A stretch of DNA of 64,000 nucleotides from an uncultured Flavobacteriaceae bacterium. GTDB lineage: Bacteria; Bacteroidota; Bacteroidia; Flavobacteriales; Flavobacteriaceae. The notes below the pieces were generated by a model, which worked only from the letters and a program-made list of their open reading frames with translations, was not told where the DNA came from and ran no database searches. The position numbers were made by a program, and so were the translations under genes. The DNA lies in contig CANNCA010000002.1 of assembly GCA_947503005.1 (NCBI GenBank), positions 434,001 through 498,000 of the forward strand. Direction: 5' to 3'. Shown here one piece after another: positions 1-7,496 of the stretch (positions are counted from its first letter, which is position 1; the number at the start of each line of letters is the position of its first letter).

Positions 1-656
1 TTTGCCAGTAACTCTTGACTTTTTGGAAAGTGAATGTTCAGTAGCGCATCGCTCTTGTTCATTAACCGCAATTCATGGAGTAAAGCATCGGAAAGTGTTT
101 CTGAAAACTCGGCTTTGGTCTCAATGAATAGTTGTTGTATCAGCTTGCTAACCACCCGATTGGTAATTCCGCGATTACTCAACTTTTCTGTGGAAGGATA
201 AATGGGCTGCATGAAGACTTTGAGTCCTTTTTTATGGTCTTCAAGCAATTCCATTTCCGGATGGGGCATAGAGAATACCCCGTTGTACCAATTGCATTTT
301 CCGAAAATCACATAGGGTATGTTCAGTTTAAGGTTTTCGCGGATCCATTTTTGACCACGAAACCACACCAGCTCCATTTTGCCTGTGTCATCTAAAAAGG
401 TTGCTACCAAACGTTTCCCTTTCTTTTGTTCTATTGTTTTAATATTGACGATTTTTCCGATGAGCTGTACTTCAGAACTATTGCGTTGCAGTTCGGCAAC
501 CTTATAATATTTGGTTTTATCTAAATAGCGATTCGGAAAGAGATTTAAAAGGTCTTGATAGGTATGAATGCCCAGTTCTCCTTGTAAGGTCTCCGCTCGA
601 TTCGGGCCAACACCTTTCAGGTAGGTAATAGGAGTTTGCAAGTAATTGGCATTCAT
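1..656 (-). CDS. recG: ATP-dependent DNA helicase RecG, N-terminal part (cut by window edge)
   Basis: RecG remodels stalled forks and branch-migrates Holliday junctions. Only the first 218 codons are visible; the ATG is at 656-654 and the frame runs off the left edge without a stop. The translation starts MNANYLQTPITYLKGVGPNR, the helix-hairpin-helix-like opening typical of RecG, followed by an OB-fold wedge region (about residues 60-140, with VQLIGKIVNIKT and KMELVWFRGQKWI). The helicase motor lies outside the window. The gene stands alone on the minus strand; an inverted-repeat element sits just upstream. Family assignment rests on the N-terminal wedge only but is characteristic. Confidence 0.88.
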   Translation of the reverse strand, partial: MNANYLQTPITYLKGVGPNRAETLQGELGIHTYQDLLNLFPNRYLDKTKYYKVAELQRNSSEVQLIGKIVNIKTIEQKKGKRLVATFLDDTGKMELVWFRGQKWIRENLKLNIPYVIFGKCNWYNGVFSMPHPEMELLEDHKKGLKVFMQPIYPSTEKLSNRGITNRVVSKLIQQLFIETKAEFSETLSDALLHELRLMNKSDALLNIHFPKSQELLA

Positions 657-674
657 GAAACGAAATTAGGAATA

Positions 675-826
675 AGCCCCCTAACCCCCAAAGCGGGATT
701 CTTAGTTTAATGTGAAGTTATACTATAACTTCCATAAGGGCATATAATTTGTCTTCTGGTATATTCCTGAAAGGAGCTGTTTTTAGAAAGAATATCGCTC
801 CCATCAGGGGAGGGTTAGGGTGGGGA
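675..826. repeat. Inverted pair of C-rich/G-rich repeats upstream of the M1 peptidase gene
   Basis: A C-rich block at 675-699 (contains ccctaaccc) is answered by a G-rich block at 797-826 (contains gggttaggg), about 100 bases apart in opposite orientation. This looks like a REP/MITE-like intergenic element or a remnant of one. The arms are imperfect and no coding potential is seen between them. The rest of the gap up to 871 holds only a possible promoter. Confidence 0.5.
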
Positions 827-838
827 CAATGAAAATAG

Positions 839-846
839 TAAATTTG
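839..846 (+). promoter_or_regulatory. Possible -7 box (TAAATTTG) for the M1 peptidase-patatin pair
   Basis: TAAATTTG fits the Bacteroidota -7 consensus TAnnTTTG and lies 25 bases before the ATG at 872. No convincing TTTG -33 element is seen at the usual 19-21 base spacing, so this is tentative. Confidence 0.35.
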
Positions 847-871
847 GTTCAGCTTTTGTAGTATCACAGCC

Positions 872-2995
872 ATGCACAGATTGTTAATTCTACTTGTTCT
901 TTTTTTCTTCGGATGGGTACTTCATGCCCAACATCAAGACAAGGTTGATTTCACCTACGCTGATGCCTATATTTCTGTAATGCCTAGTGAAAAAAAACTG
1001 GCGGGGACGGTGACCTATAGATTCAAGGTCTTGAATGATGTAGATTCTGTTTTTTTAGATGCCAAGAATATGAAATTCGGGTATGTTAGCCTTAACGATG
1101 AAGTAACCGATTTCGAACGTACGGATGAAAGAATCATTTTTCGTCGTGAATTCAAAGCGAACCAGTCCTACACTTTGGGTATTGGTTTTGAAGCACAACC
1201 CCAACAAACGGTTTATTTTGTGAGCACCAATGGAATTCCAAGTGCAGTCAAGGAGCTAGGCGACCCAAATCTTCAGCGTATTTTGGTTAACCAACAAATC
1301 TGGACGCAAGGTCAAGGCAAATATACCAGTCATTGGCTGCCCAGTTTTGATGCTATGGAAGAAAAGGTGGAGTTCGATTTAACGATTAATACGGATATCA
1401 AATTCGAGGTCATTGCGAACGGCAAACTGCTCGAAAAAGATTTGGACGGAAAAGGAAAGTTAAATTGGAACTTTGATATGGAAAAACCCATGAGTAGTTA
1501 TCTCTTGGCCTTCGTTATCGGAAATTACGAAAAGGAAACTTTGAAATCGAAAAGCGGCATCACCATAGAAAACTATTTTTATCCAAAAGATAGTTTAAAG
1601 GTTGAGCCCACGTATCGGTACACAAAAGAAATATTCGATTTTCTAGAAGCGGAAATCGATTTTGCCTATCCGTGGCAGAATTACAAGCAAATTCCCGTAC
1701 ACGATTTTCTCTATGCCGGTATGGAAAATACAACTGCTACCGTTTTTTCTGACGGTTATGTTATCGATTCCACAGCCTTCGTTGACAAAAATTATGTCAA
1801 TGTTAACGCCCATGAAATGGCGCATCAATGGTTTGGTAATTTGGTAACCGAGACAGATGGCAACCATCATTGGCTACACGAAGGTTTTGCCACCTATTAC
1901 GCCTATTTGGCAGAGCAGCATCTTTTCGGCGATGACCATTTTTACTGGAAACTATATGAATCTTTGCGACTGTTAGAAGATCAAACGAAAAAAGGTGAGG
2001 GGCAAAGTCTATTAGATCCCAAGGCCAGTAGTTTGACTTTTTACGAAAAAGGGGCTTGGGCACTGTTCATGCTTCGGAATGAAGTGGGGGACAAAGCTTT
2101 TAAAAAGGGTATAAAAAAGTACTTGAAAAAATTTCAGTTTAAAAATGTGACTGTCGATGATTTTCTGGAAGAAATGGAAGCTGCAAGTAAACTGAATCTT
2201 TCCCAATTTAAAAAAGATTGGTTGGAAAATAAAGACTTCCCATTAGAAAGGGCAAAAAAGCTATTGAATGAAAAATCGCCTTCTATCAAACTTTTGTCGG
2301 ATTTGGAAGCGGAACTAGCTGCTTCCCAAAGTGACGATATCGATTATCAAAAGTATTGGGATTTGACGAACTCCATCCACTTAAAAAAACATATACTGCT
2401 CAATTATGAGCGTTCACTTTTATTCGACAGTATGCGAAAGGCAATGGAATCTGATACCATCCCCATTCATCAAGCACTGCTAAAAGCTGCCCCATCCAGT
2501 GATTTCCTACCTAAAGAATATCTGATAAATTTTCTGCTGGAAGATAGCTATGTCTCAAATGAATTGGCTTTGATCCAGTTATGGCAAGGATACCCGGAAG
2601 AAAGAGCCAAATATTTGACACTAACAAAGGATATTACAGGACTCCCAAATAAGAACGTACGACTATTGTGGTTGCTTCTAGCTATCGTTACGGAAGATTA
2701 TGAAGCTATGAATACACAAGCTTACTTCAAAGAATTGAGTGGTTACACTTCTGCGGGATACGGTTGGGAGATACGCATGGGTGCATTTCAATATTTGAGG
2801 GAAATCGGATTCACTGATGAAAGCTTAAAAAACATGATCAATGCTGCGGTTCACCACAGTTGGCAATTCAAAAAATTTGCCCGTAATTTAATTGATGAAC
2901 TTGTGGAAGATGCTGATTACAAAAACCGTATCAACAACTTGTTAGATGAACTTCAAGATAACGAATTACGTTATATAAAAACAAAACTGAACTAA
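872..2995 (+). CDS. M1 family zinc aminopeptidase, exported
   Basis: A gluzincin aminopeptidase of the M1 family, expected to remove N-terminal residues from peptides in the periplasm or at the cell surface. An N-terminal signal peptide (about residues 1-19, ending near LHAQ) is visible. The exopeptidase motif GMEN is at 283-286 and the zinc site HEMAH at 314-318, with the third ligand E337 in WLHEGFATYY, so the active site is complete. The protein has 707 residues, shorter than pepN-type enzymes (about 870), with the C-terminal helical part reduced. Its stop codon is immediately followed by the ATG of the patatin-like gene, implying co-transcription. Confidence 0.9.
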   Translation: MHRLLILLVLFFFGWVLHAQHQDKVDFTYADAYISVMPSEKKLAGTVTYRFKVLNDVDSVFLDAKNMKFGYVSLNDEVTDFERTDERIIFRREFKANQSYTLGIGFEAQPQQTVYFVSTNGIPSAVKELGDPNLQRILVNQQIWTQGQGKYTSHWLPSFDAMEEKVEFDLTINTDIKFEVIANGKLLEKDLDGKGKLNWNFDMEKPMSSYLLAFVIGNYEKETLKSKSGITIENYFYPKDSLKVEPTYRYTKEIFDFLEAEIDFAYPWQNYKQIPVHDFLYAGMENTTATVFSDGYVIDSTAFVDKNYVNVNAHEMAHQWFGNLVTETDGNHHWLHEGFATYYAYLAEQHLFGDDHFYWKLYESLRLLEDQTKKGEGQSLLDPKASSLTFYEKGAWALFMLRNEVGDKAFKKGIKKYLKKFQFKNVTVDDFLEEMEAASKLNLSQFKKDWLENKDFPLERAKKLLNEKSPSIKLLSDLEAELAASQSDDIDYQKYWDLTNSIHLKKHILLNYERSLLFDSMRKAMESDTIPIHQALLKAAPSSDFLPKEYLINFLLEDSYVSNELALIQLWQGYPEERAKYLTLTKDITGLPNKNVRLLWLLLAIVTEDYEAMNTQAYFKELSGYTSAGYGWEIRMGAFQYLREIGFTDESLKNMINAAVHHSWQFKKFARNLIDELVEDADYKNRINNLLDELQDNELRYIKTKLN

Positions 2996-3910
2996 ATGCG
3001 AGCATTAGTGATATCAGGAGGGGGAAGCAAAGGTGCATTTGCCGGTGGTGTTGCACAGTTCTTAATTCAAGAATCTGGCAATAAATACGATTTGTTCGTG
3101 GGTACCTCAACCGGTAGTTTGCTCATATCACATTTGGCACTAGGGAAGTTGGACAAAATAAAAGAGATTTATTCCAACGTAAACCAACAAAGTATTTTTA
3201 GCAATTGTCCCTTTGTAGTCAAGAAAAAGCACGGTATTGACGAAATATCAATAAACCATTGGAACGTAGTTAAGAATTTTATCAATGGGAAGAAAACTTT
3301 TGGAGAAAGTGAAAATTTGAGAGAACTGATTCGAAACAGTCTAACCGTTGCCGAGTTCGAAGAATTAAAAAATGGACCAAATGACGTTGTTGTGACCGTT
3401 TCCAACCTGTCGCTGAACCAGGTCGAGTACAAATCGATCAACGATTATACCTATGACGAGTATTGTGATTGGATATGGATTTCAGCCAACTATACACCAT
3501 TTATGAGTTTAGTTCGAAAAAACGGATGTGAGTATGCGGATGGAGGTTTAGGAAGTATAGTACCCATAGAGGAAGCAATAAAAAGAGGAGCTACAGAGGT
3601 AGATGTGGTAGTATTGCATACAGAGGTTAGCTATATGAACAGGATGCCTTCACGTAATCCCTTCGAATTGCTAACAACAATGCTAAGTTTCATTTTAGAC
3701 CGTATTGAATATCAAAATATACGCATCGGAAAATTCGTTGCCAATCAGAGAAACGCGATTATCAACTTATATTATACACCAACAATATTGACGACGAATT
3801 CCTTGATATTCGACAAGGTTAAAATGACGTTGTGGTGGAAGCGTGGGTATTTATACGCTAAGAACAAGAACGAAGAAACAAACCCTATTGAACCTAACGA
3901 GTTTGAATAA
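2996..3910 (+). CDS. Patatin-like phospholipase
   Basis: Predicted acyl hydrolase with a Ser-Asp dyad. The oxyanion glycine motif GGGSKGAFAGG is at residues 8-18, the nucleophile elbow GTSTG at 36-40 (Ser38), and the catalytic Asp in DGG at 182-184. No signal peptide is seen, so it is probably cytoplasmic or translocated by another route. The start codon follows the stop of the M1 peptidase with no spacing, which suggests translational coupling. Length (304 residues) is normal for compact bacterial patatins. Substrate is unknown. Confidence 0.85.
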   Translation: MRALVISGGGSKGAFAGGVAQFLIQESGNKYDLFVGTSTGSLLISHLALGKLDKIKEIYSNVNQQSIFSNCPFVVKKKHGIDEISINHWNVVKNFINGKKTFGESENLRELIRNSLTVAEFEELKNGPNDVVVTVSNLSLNQVEYKSINDYTYDEYCDWIWISANYTPFMSLVRKNGCEYADGGLGSIVPIEEAIKRGATEVDVVVLHTEVSYMNRMPSRNPFELLTTMLSFILDRIEYQNIRIGKFVANQRNAIINLYYTPTILTTNSLIFDKVKMTLWWKRGYLYAKNKNEETNPIEPNEFE

Positions 3911-4020
3911 GTGATATTGGTAGCGTGCGGTTTCAGAAAGCATTATCACTTCTAAATATTGAATTTACTCCGGAAGTTTGAAATTGAATTTTTACTCGAT
4001 AATCGAGATTTAAAATGCTC

Positions 4021-4082
4021 CGAGGCTTGCCTCGAAATCAATGTTAATATTCTTTCTAATGCCTCGTGGGCTTGCCCCGAGG
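4021..4082. repeat. Two short related hairpins downstream of the patatin gene
   Basis: A perfect hairpin, cgaggc-tt-gcctcg, lies at 4021-4034, and a second related one at 4062-4082 (cctcgtgggc-tt-gccccgagg, with one mismatch). Both share the cgaggcttgcc-like core, so they appear to be two copies of one palindromic unit. A further small hairpin (ctcgat-a-atcgag) is at 3995-4007. They lie between convergent genes and may act as terminators or be REP-like elements. Confidence 0.5.
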
Positions 4083-4086
4083 TTAT

Positions 4087-4605
4087 TTACCAGAGACCAC
4101 TGATTTCCTTCTTAACAAAAGCTAAAGCAGTTGCAGAAGGATTTTGCTTGTCCATCGTTTCCGTTAAAACATCTTCACGAAGCTTATCGGCCGAATCGGT
4201 TTCACTCATTGCGGCTTTTCGAATCATTTGGACCGTTGCACTTTTAGCGGCCTTGATGATATTCCAACATTCATCGGTTAAATAAATCTGTTGTGAAAGA
4301 TTATGCTCGAATTCGTTTTCAATGTTCTTGATCAACAACTTTTCATAAGCATCCTTATCAGCCGATTTCGGAGCTACTCGAACCACTAAGCTAGGAATCG
4401 AAATTCGTTCTAGAAATAGCGCCATACGCTCGTATGCCTGAAGTCTAATGGGTAACGTAGTTGCTTGAGTATCTTTATGTAATAGATATCTACGTCTGCC
4501 TTCTTCATTGTTGGTGTGCATTCTAAAAAAGTAAAAAGCAATGGCACCTGTGACTACAGAAGGTAATAAATATGCAAATAGCTGAAAAATTTGATCGCCC
4601 GTCAT
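4087..4605 (-). CDS. Hypothetical protein with one N-terminal membrane segment
   Basis: I do not recognise a named family. The preferred start is the ATG at 4605 (172 residues, beginning MTGDQIFQLFAYLLPSV), because it puts a single hydrophobic segment (about residues 6-27) at the N terminus; an upstream in-frame ATG at 4683 would add 26 poorly hydrophobic residues. The remainder is charged and mostly helical, with RLQAYERMALFLERI near residues 55-70. The layout suggests a membrane-anchored cytoplasmic protein. I believe similar proteins recur in Flavobacteriaceae, but cannot verify this. It stands alone and is convergent with the patatin gene. Confidence 0.6.
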   Translation of the reverse strand: MTGDQIFQLFAYLLPSVVTGAIAFYFFRMHTNNEEGRRRYLLHKDTQATTLPIRLQAYERMALFLERISIPSLVVRVAPKSADKDAYEKLLIKNIENEFEHNLSQQIYLTDECWNIIKAAKSATVQMIRKAAMSETDSADKLREDVLTETMDKQNPSATALAFVKKEISGLW

Positions 4606-4798
4606 GTTTGGTTTTTTGGTCCCGATAAGTTCGGGTTGGTTACTGCAAATAGAACGCCTTTTTTTTTGAAAAAGTATACCCATTTCTCTTCATTATGTAA
4701 ATGTTTAGTTTCAATGTCTTTTACAATAAAACACCTACAAAGTTTTAACACTATCTAAAATAAACGGGACTTCTCCTCGTTATGGATGGACACCAATC

Positions 4799-4818
4799 AA
4801 AACGAATCATTTCGTTTT
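4799..4818 (+). promoter_or_regulatory. Perfect 8-bp hairpin in the leader of the Ig-like lipoprotein gene
   Basis: aaaacgaa at 4799-4806 and ttcgtttt at 4811-4818 form a perfect stem with a four-base loop, ending 27 bases before the lipoprotein ATG at 4846. A pyrimidine-rich stretch follows. It could be a leader hairpin or weak attenuator; function is inference only. Confidence 0.3.
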
Positions 4819-4845
4819 CTTTATCCAACCAAAACCACTACAACC

Positions 4846-6579
4846 ATGAGAATTAAGTTCCCAATATTAGCCTTATTACTTGTTATCTTCTTTTCCTGTG
4901 ATAAGAAAGAAGATGAAATAGCCAAAACACCAATTGCGGAAGACCCCAAAGAGGATCCTGTGGTAGTAGATGAACAAGCCCCGGAATTAACCGTGAACGG
5001 ATTCACCGATATTATCGAAACTAAAACCGATATCTCAATAAGTATCGTTGACGACTCTACGGTAGAAACCAAAGTAATGCTGGGCGAGGAAGAAATAGCT
5101 ACTAGTACGGACAAACAGTTTGATGTAACGATAAATCCTTATACTATACCCGTGGGTACTACCGAATACACGGTGTATTCAAAAGATGCAAAAGGCAATG
5201 AGACGTCTGAAGTCTATACCATTGAGATCAAACATTTGCTTTTTACGTATGAAGCCGTCCATCAAGAAGTAACTTTTGACTTGACAAGATGGATTTTCCT
5301 CAACGATCTTCTAGGAGAAGAACTTGGAGTCGTTGAATTGGTAGCGGGAGTTCATAAAATTTATTCGGAAAGCATATTGGAAGATGACAATATACTTTTG
5401 TCGTTTGCTAACTATGTAAAATTTAATGAAGGAGCCTTTGAAGACTTGAATATGTCCACGTATAAAATTCCATTAGGACATGATAGAGTTGAGCAGGTAT
5501 GGACCTATCAAGATCAAGCCTCGAGTACCTTAAATCTAAAACTAAACGGCGTGCCTTTTGAAAATGGTTTGATTCAATACAATGCTAACGGTTATCATTA
5601 TTACGTGAAAAATTATAACGGAGAAGCGGAGTTTACGAATCTGGAAATTGCCCATGTTCCTGGTCAAAATCTGTACGTGAAAACTAATTCATGGGGTTCT
5701 TCTCCATATTTTGATGGCAAGAAAGAGAATTATAAATATTTACGTTTAAATCCGGCAGAAGCTGATTTATCAATGGAAGTAGAATCTGATGTACTAGTTG
5801 CCGCAGAAGAAAATATTCGTTGGGATATACCTGACCATGATTCGGGAACATTCTATTGGAACAGACAGGGATTCGAAAGCCAGTCAGATGCAGATATTAA
5901 CAGAGGCCATAATATTTATGATGTGTCTGAAGAATTTGAGGCCACCAATGACTATGTTGATGTACCAAAAATTTCCGGGCTGAACCACTATGTCAATTAT
6001 ATTTCCTTTACGCGAGAAGGAAAGCGTTTCAATTCCAACGGCTTTGATGATAAGCTAGATATTACTATGCCAGACTGGCTAGCAGAGGCAAGTATTTCGG
6101 ATGACCTCGTTGAGCTACATTCCTCGGAGGAGGACGTAGATTATCATTATATAATCATGAATAAAAGGGAGAATTCAGAAGACTTCAGTAGTTCATGGAA
6201 CATGTCTTGGGGGTATTATATTTTCAACGACATCTCAGACTCAAAAAAAAGAGTTAGACTTGATCTGCCTGAAGTTATAACAAACAGCATAGAGAATTCT
6301 TTTTTTAGTGAAACAAATGATTTACAATTGAGTGGTTTAAATGCGTATGATTTTACACAAATAGATTCTTATGAGCAACTTCTTGACTGGTTTGCATTCA
6401 ATAAAAATGTGCCAGAAACACAGGAAAGGGCTAGTAAGTCTATATCTTTTCCTATCGGTTTGTCCAATAAGGTGATGAATCACGATAACTCAAATAAGGG
6501 TATACCTAATGAGTATCGGAATTTACATTATATGTTTAAACGCGGTTTAGGAGAAAATTATCAGGTAATGAAAAGATAA
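4846..6579 (+). CDS. Lipoprotein with an Ig-like domain and a large uncharacterised C-terminal region
   Basis: Starting at the ATG at 4846, the protein opens with a lipoprotein signal (MRIKFPILALLLVIFFSCDK, predicted lipidated Cys18). An acidic linker follows (about 20-45), then an Ig-like or bacterial cohesion-like beta domain (about 48-127, with APELTVNGF and a terminal YTVYSKDAKGNETSE strand pattern). The remaining 450 residues are not recognised; they are rich in aromatic and acidic residues and look beta-structured. It is probably exposed on the outer membrane. An in-frame ATG at 4786 would bury the signal peptide 20 residues in, so it was rejected. It stands alone and ends before a bidirectional terminator. 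Confidence 0.72.
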   Translation: MRIKFPILALLLVIFFSCDKKEDEIAKTPIAEDPKEDPVVVDEQAPELTVNGFTDIIETKTDISISIVDDSTVETKVMLGEEEIATSTDKQFDVTINPYTIPVGTTEYTVYSKDAKGNETSEVYTIEIKHLLFTYEAVHQEVTFDLTRWIFLNDLLGEELGVVELVAGVHKIYSESILEDDNILLSFANYVKFNEGAFEDLNMSTYKIPLGHDRVEQVWTYQDQASSTLNLKLNGVPFENGLIQYNANGYHYYVKNYNGEAEFTNLEIAHVPGQNLYVKTNSWGSSPYFDGKKENYKYLRLNPAEADLSMEVESDVLVAAEENIRWDIPDHDSGTFYWNRQGFESQSDADINRGHNIYDVSEEFEATNDYVDVPKISGLNHYVNYISFTREGKRFNSNGFDDKLDITMPDWLAEASISDDLVELHSSEEDVDYHYIIMNKRENSEDFSSSWNMSWGYYIFNDISDSKKRVRLDLPEVITNSIENSFFSETNDLQLSGLNAYDFTQIDSYEQLLDWFAFNKNVPETQERASKSISFPIGLSNKVMNHDNSNKGIPNEYRNLHYMFKRGLGENYQVMKR

Positions 6580-6616
6580 TGAGTTACGTTATTGGCGTTC
6601 TTAAAGCATAGTAAAA

Positions 6617-6647
6617 AAAAAAGCTGCTTATTTAGGGCAGCTTTTTT
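6617..6647. terminator. Bidirectional intrinsic terminator
   Basis: aaaaaagctgc (6617-6627) pairs with gcagctttttt (6637-6647) around a nine-base loop. A-rich and T-rich flanks make it functional in both directions, serving the convergent lipoprotein gene and the OmpA-like gene. Confidence 0.85.
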
Positions 6648-6670
6648 AATTTCAACAATGTACTTAGCAA

Positions 6671-7444
6671 TCAATTCCCATTCTTCATGTTATCCTTGAC
6701 CATCAAATAAAATTCATCAAACTTTGGATGAATTTTAATTATTATACCTTCCTTTAAATTTCCATCTCTGCCTAAAGCCGTTAAACGTTCTGGAGCAATT
6801 TCAAGCCGCTGCAATGCACTACTTACTGCTGATGCTTGTTGGGCAGGCAAACTTAAATCACCCGTCATGCTCAAACCTTCAATTGTTACTGCCATATCTG
6901 GGTTTGCGGTCAATATTTGCCCTATTTTCTGAACCCAAGGTTCAGCTTCTGGAGCGATTGTAGCTTCGGTATCACTTCCAAAAAGAGAAGTTAAATCCGA
7001 TGAAATGAGAACCATGCCATTTGAAACACCGATTCTGGCATTTTCTCCTAAAGTCTGTTTGGCATTCGTTAATACTACCAGAGCAGTCGAATCATTACGG
7101 GCGATAGCATCATTTATTGCCTTCAGTTGTTGTTCTTTTTCGCTCAGCTGTTCCATGGCTTTCGTAAAATTACTCGAGTTTTTTGAAGAAACCTCAGTGA
7201 AACTGGTGAGGCTTTTTAACAAGGTTGCGTTGGCGTCTTGCAACTCGGTTACCTGGGTTTTATAGGATTCTGATTCGGTTTGGGCTATTTTTTCATTTTT
7301 ACGGGCATTCGTAACTTCTGAACTTACAGAGTCCAATTGTGTTTTGAGGGTGGCGATTTCAGCAATCAGTTCACTCTTTTTTTGGGCATTCATCGTTACA
7401 CTAAAGAGGAGCAATGTAACTAGAGACAGTAAAATTCGCTTCAT
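6671..7444 (-). CDS. OmpA-like envelope protein with a degenerate peptidoglycan-binding domain
   Basis: Signal peptide (residues 1-20, ending NAQ), a long coiled coil (about 22-115, heptad-like KSELIAEIATLKTQLDSV), then an OmpA-like C-terminal domain (about 135-245). The architecture matches the OmpA protein encoded at 19904-20758, including the closing KFDEFYLMVKDNMK which parallels KIDQFYSMIEEGMK there. The canonical meso-DAP-binding residues are missing: the paralogue's GHTDD and NRRTRI motifs are replaced by GLSMTGD and KEGIIIKI. It probably has the fold without normal peptidoglycan binding. It is monocistronic, ending at the bidirectional terminator. Confidence 0.75.
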   Translation of the reverse strand: MKRILLSLVTLLLFSVTMNAQKKSELIAEIATLKTQLDSVSSEVTNARKNEKIAQTESESYKTQVTELQDANATLLKSLTSFTEVSSKNSSNFTKAMEQLSEKEQQLKAINDAIARNDSTALVVLTNAKQTLGENARIGVSNGMVLISSDLTSLFGSDTEATIAPEAEPWVQKIGQILTANPDMAVTIEGLSMTGDLSLPAQQASAVSSALQRLEIAPERLTALGRDGNLKEGIIIKIHPKFDEFYLMVKDNMKNGN

Positions 7445-7496
7445 ATATAAAATATTTGGGAATGATAATTAAATTCAAATTCGCAACAAAAGTATA

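Noticed and set aside
3959-4285. 108-codon plus-strand frame downstream of the patatin gene
   Set aside because: It crosses the hairpin repeats and runs antisense through the membrane-anchored hypothetical gene; no start context and no recognisable composition.
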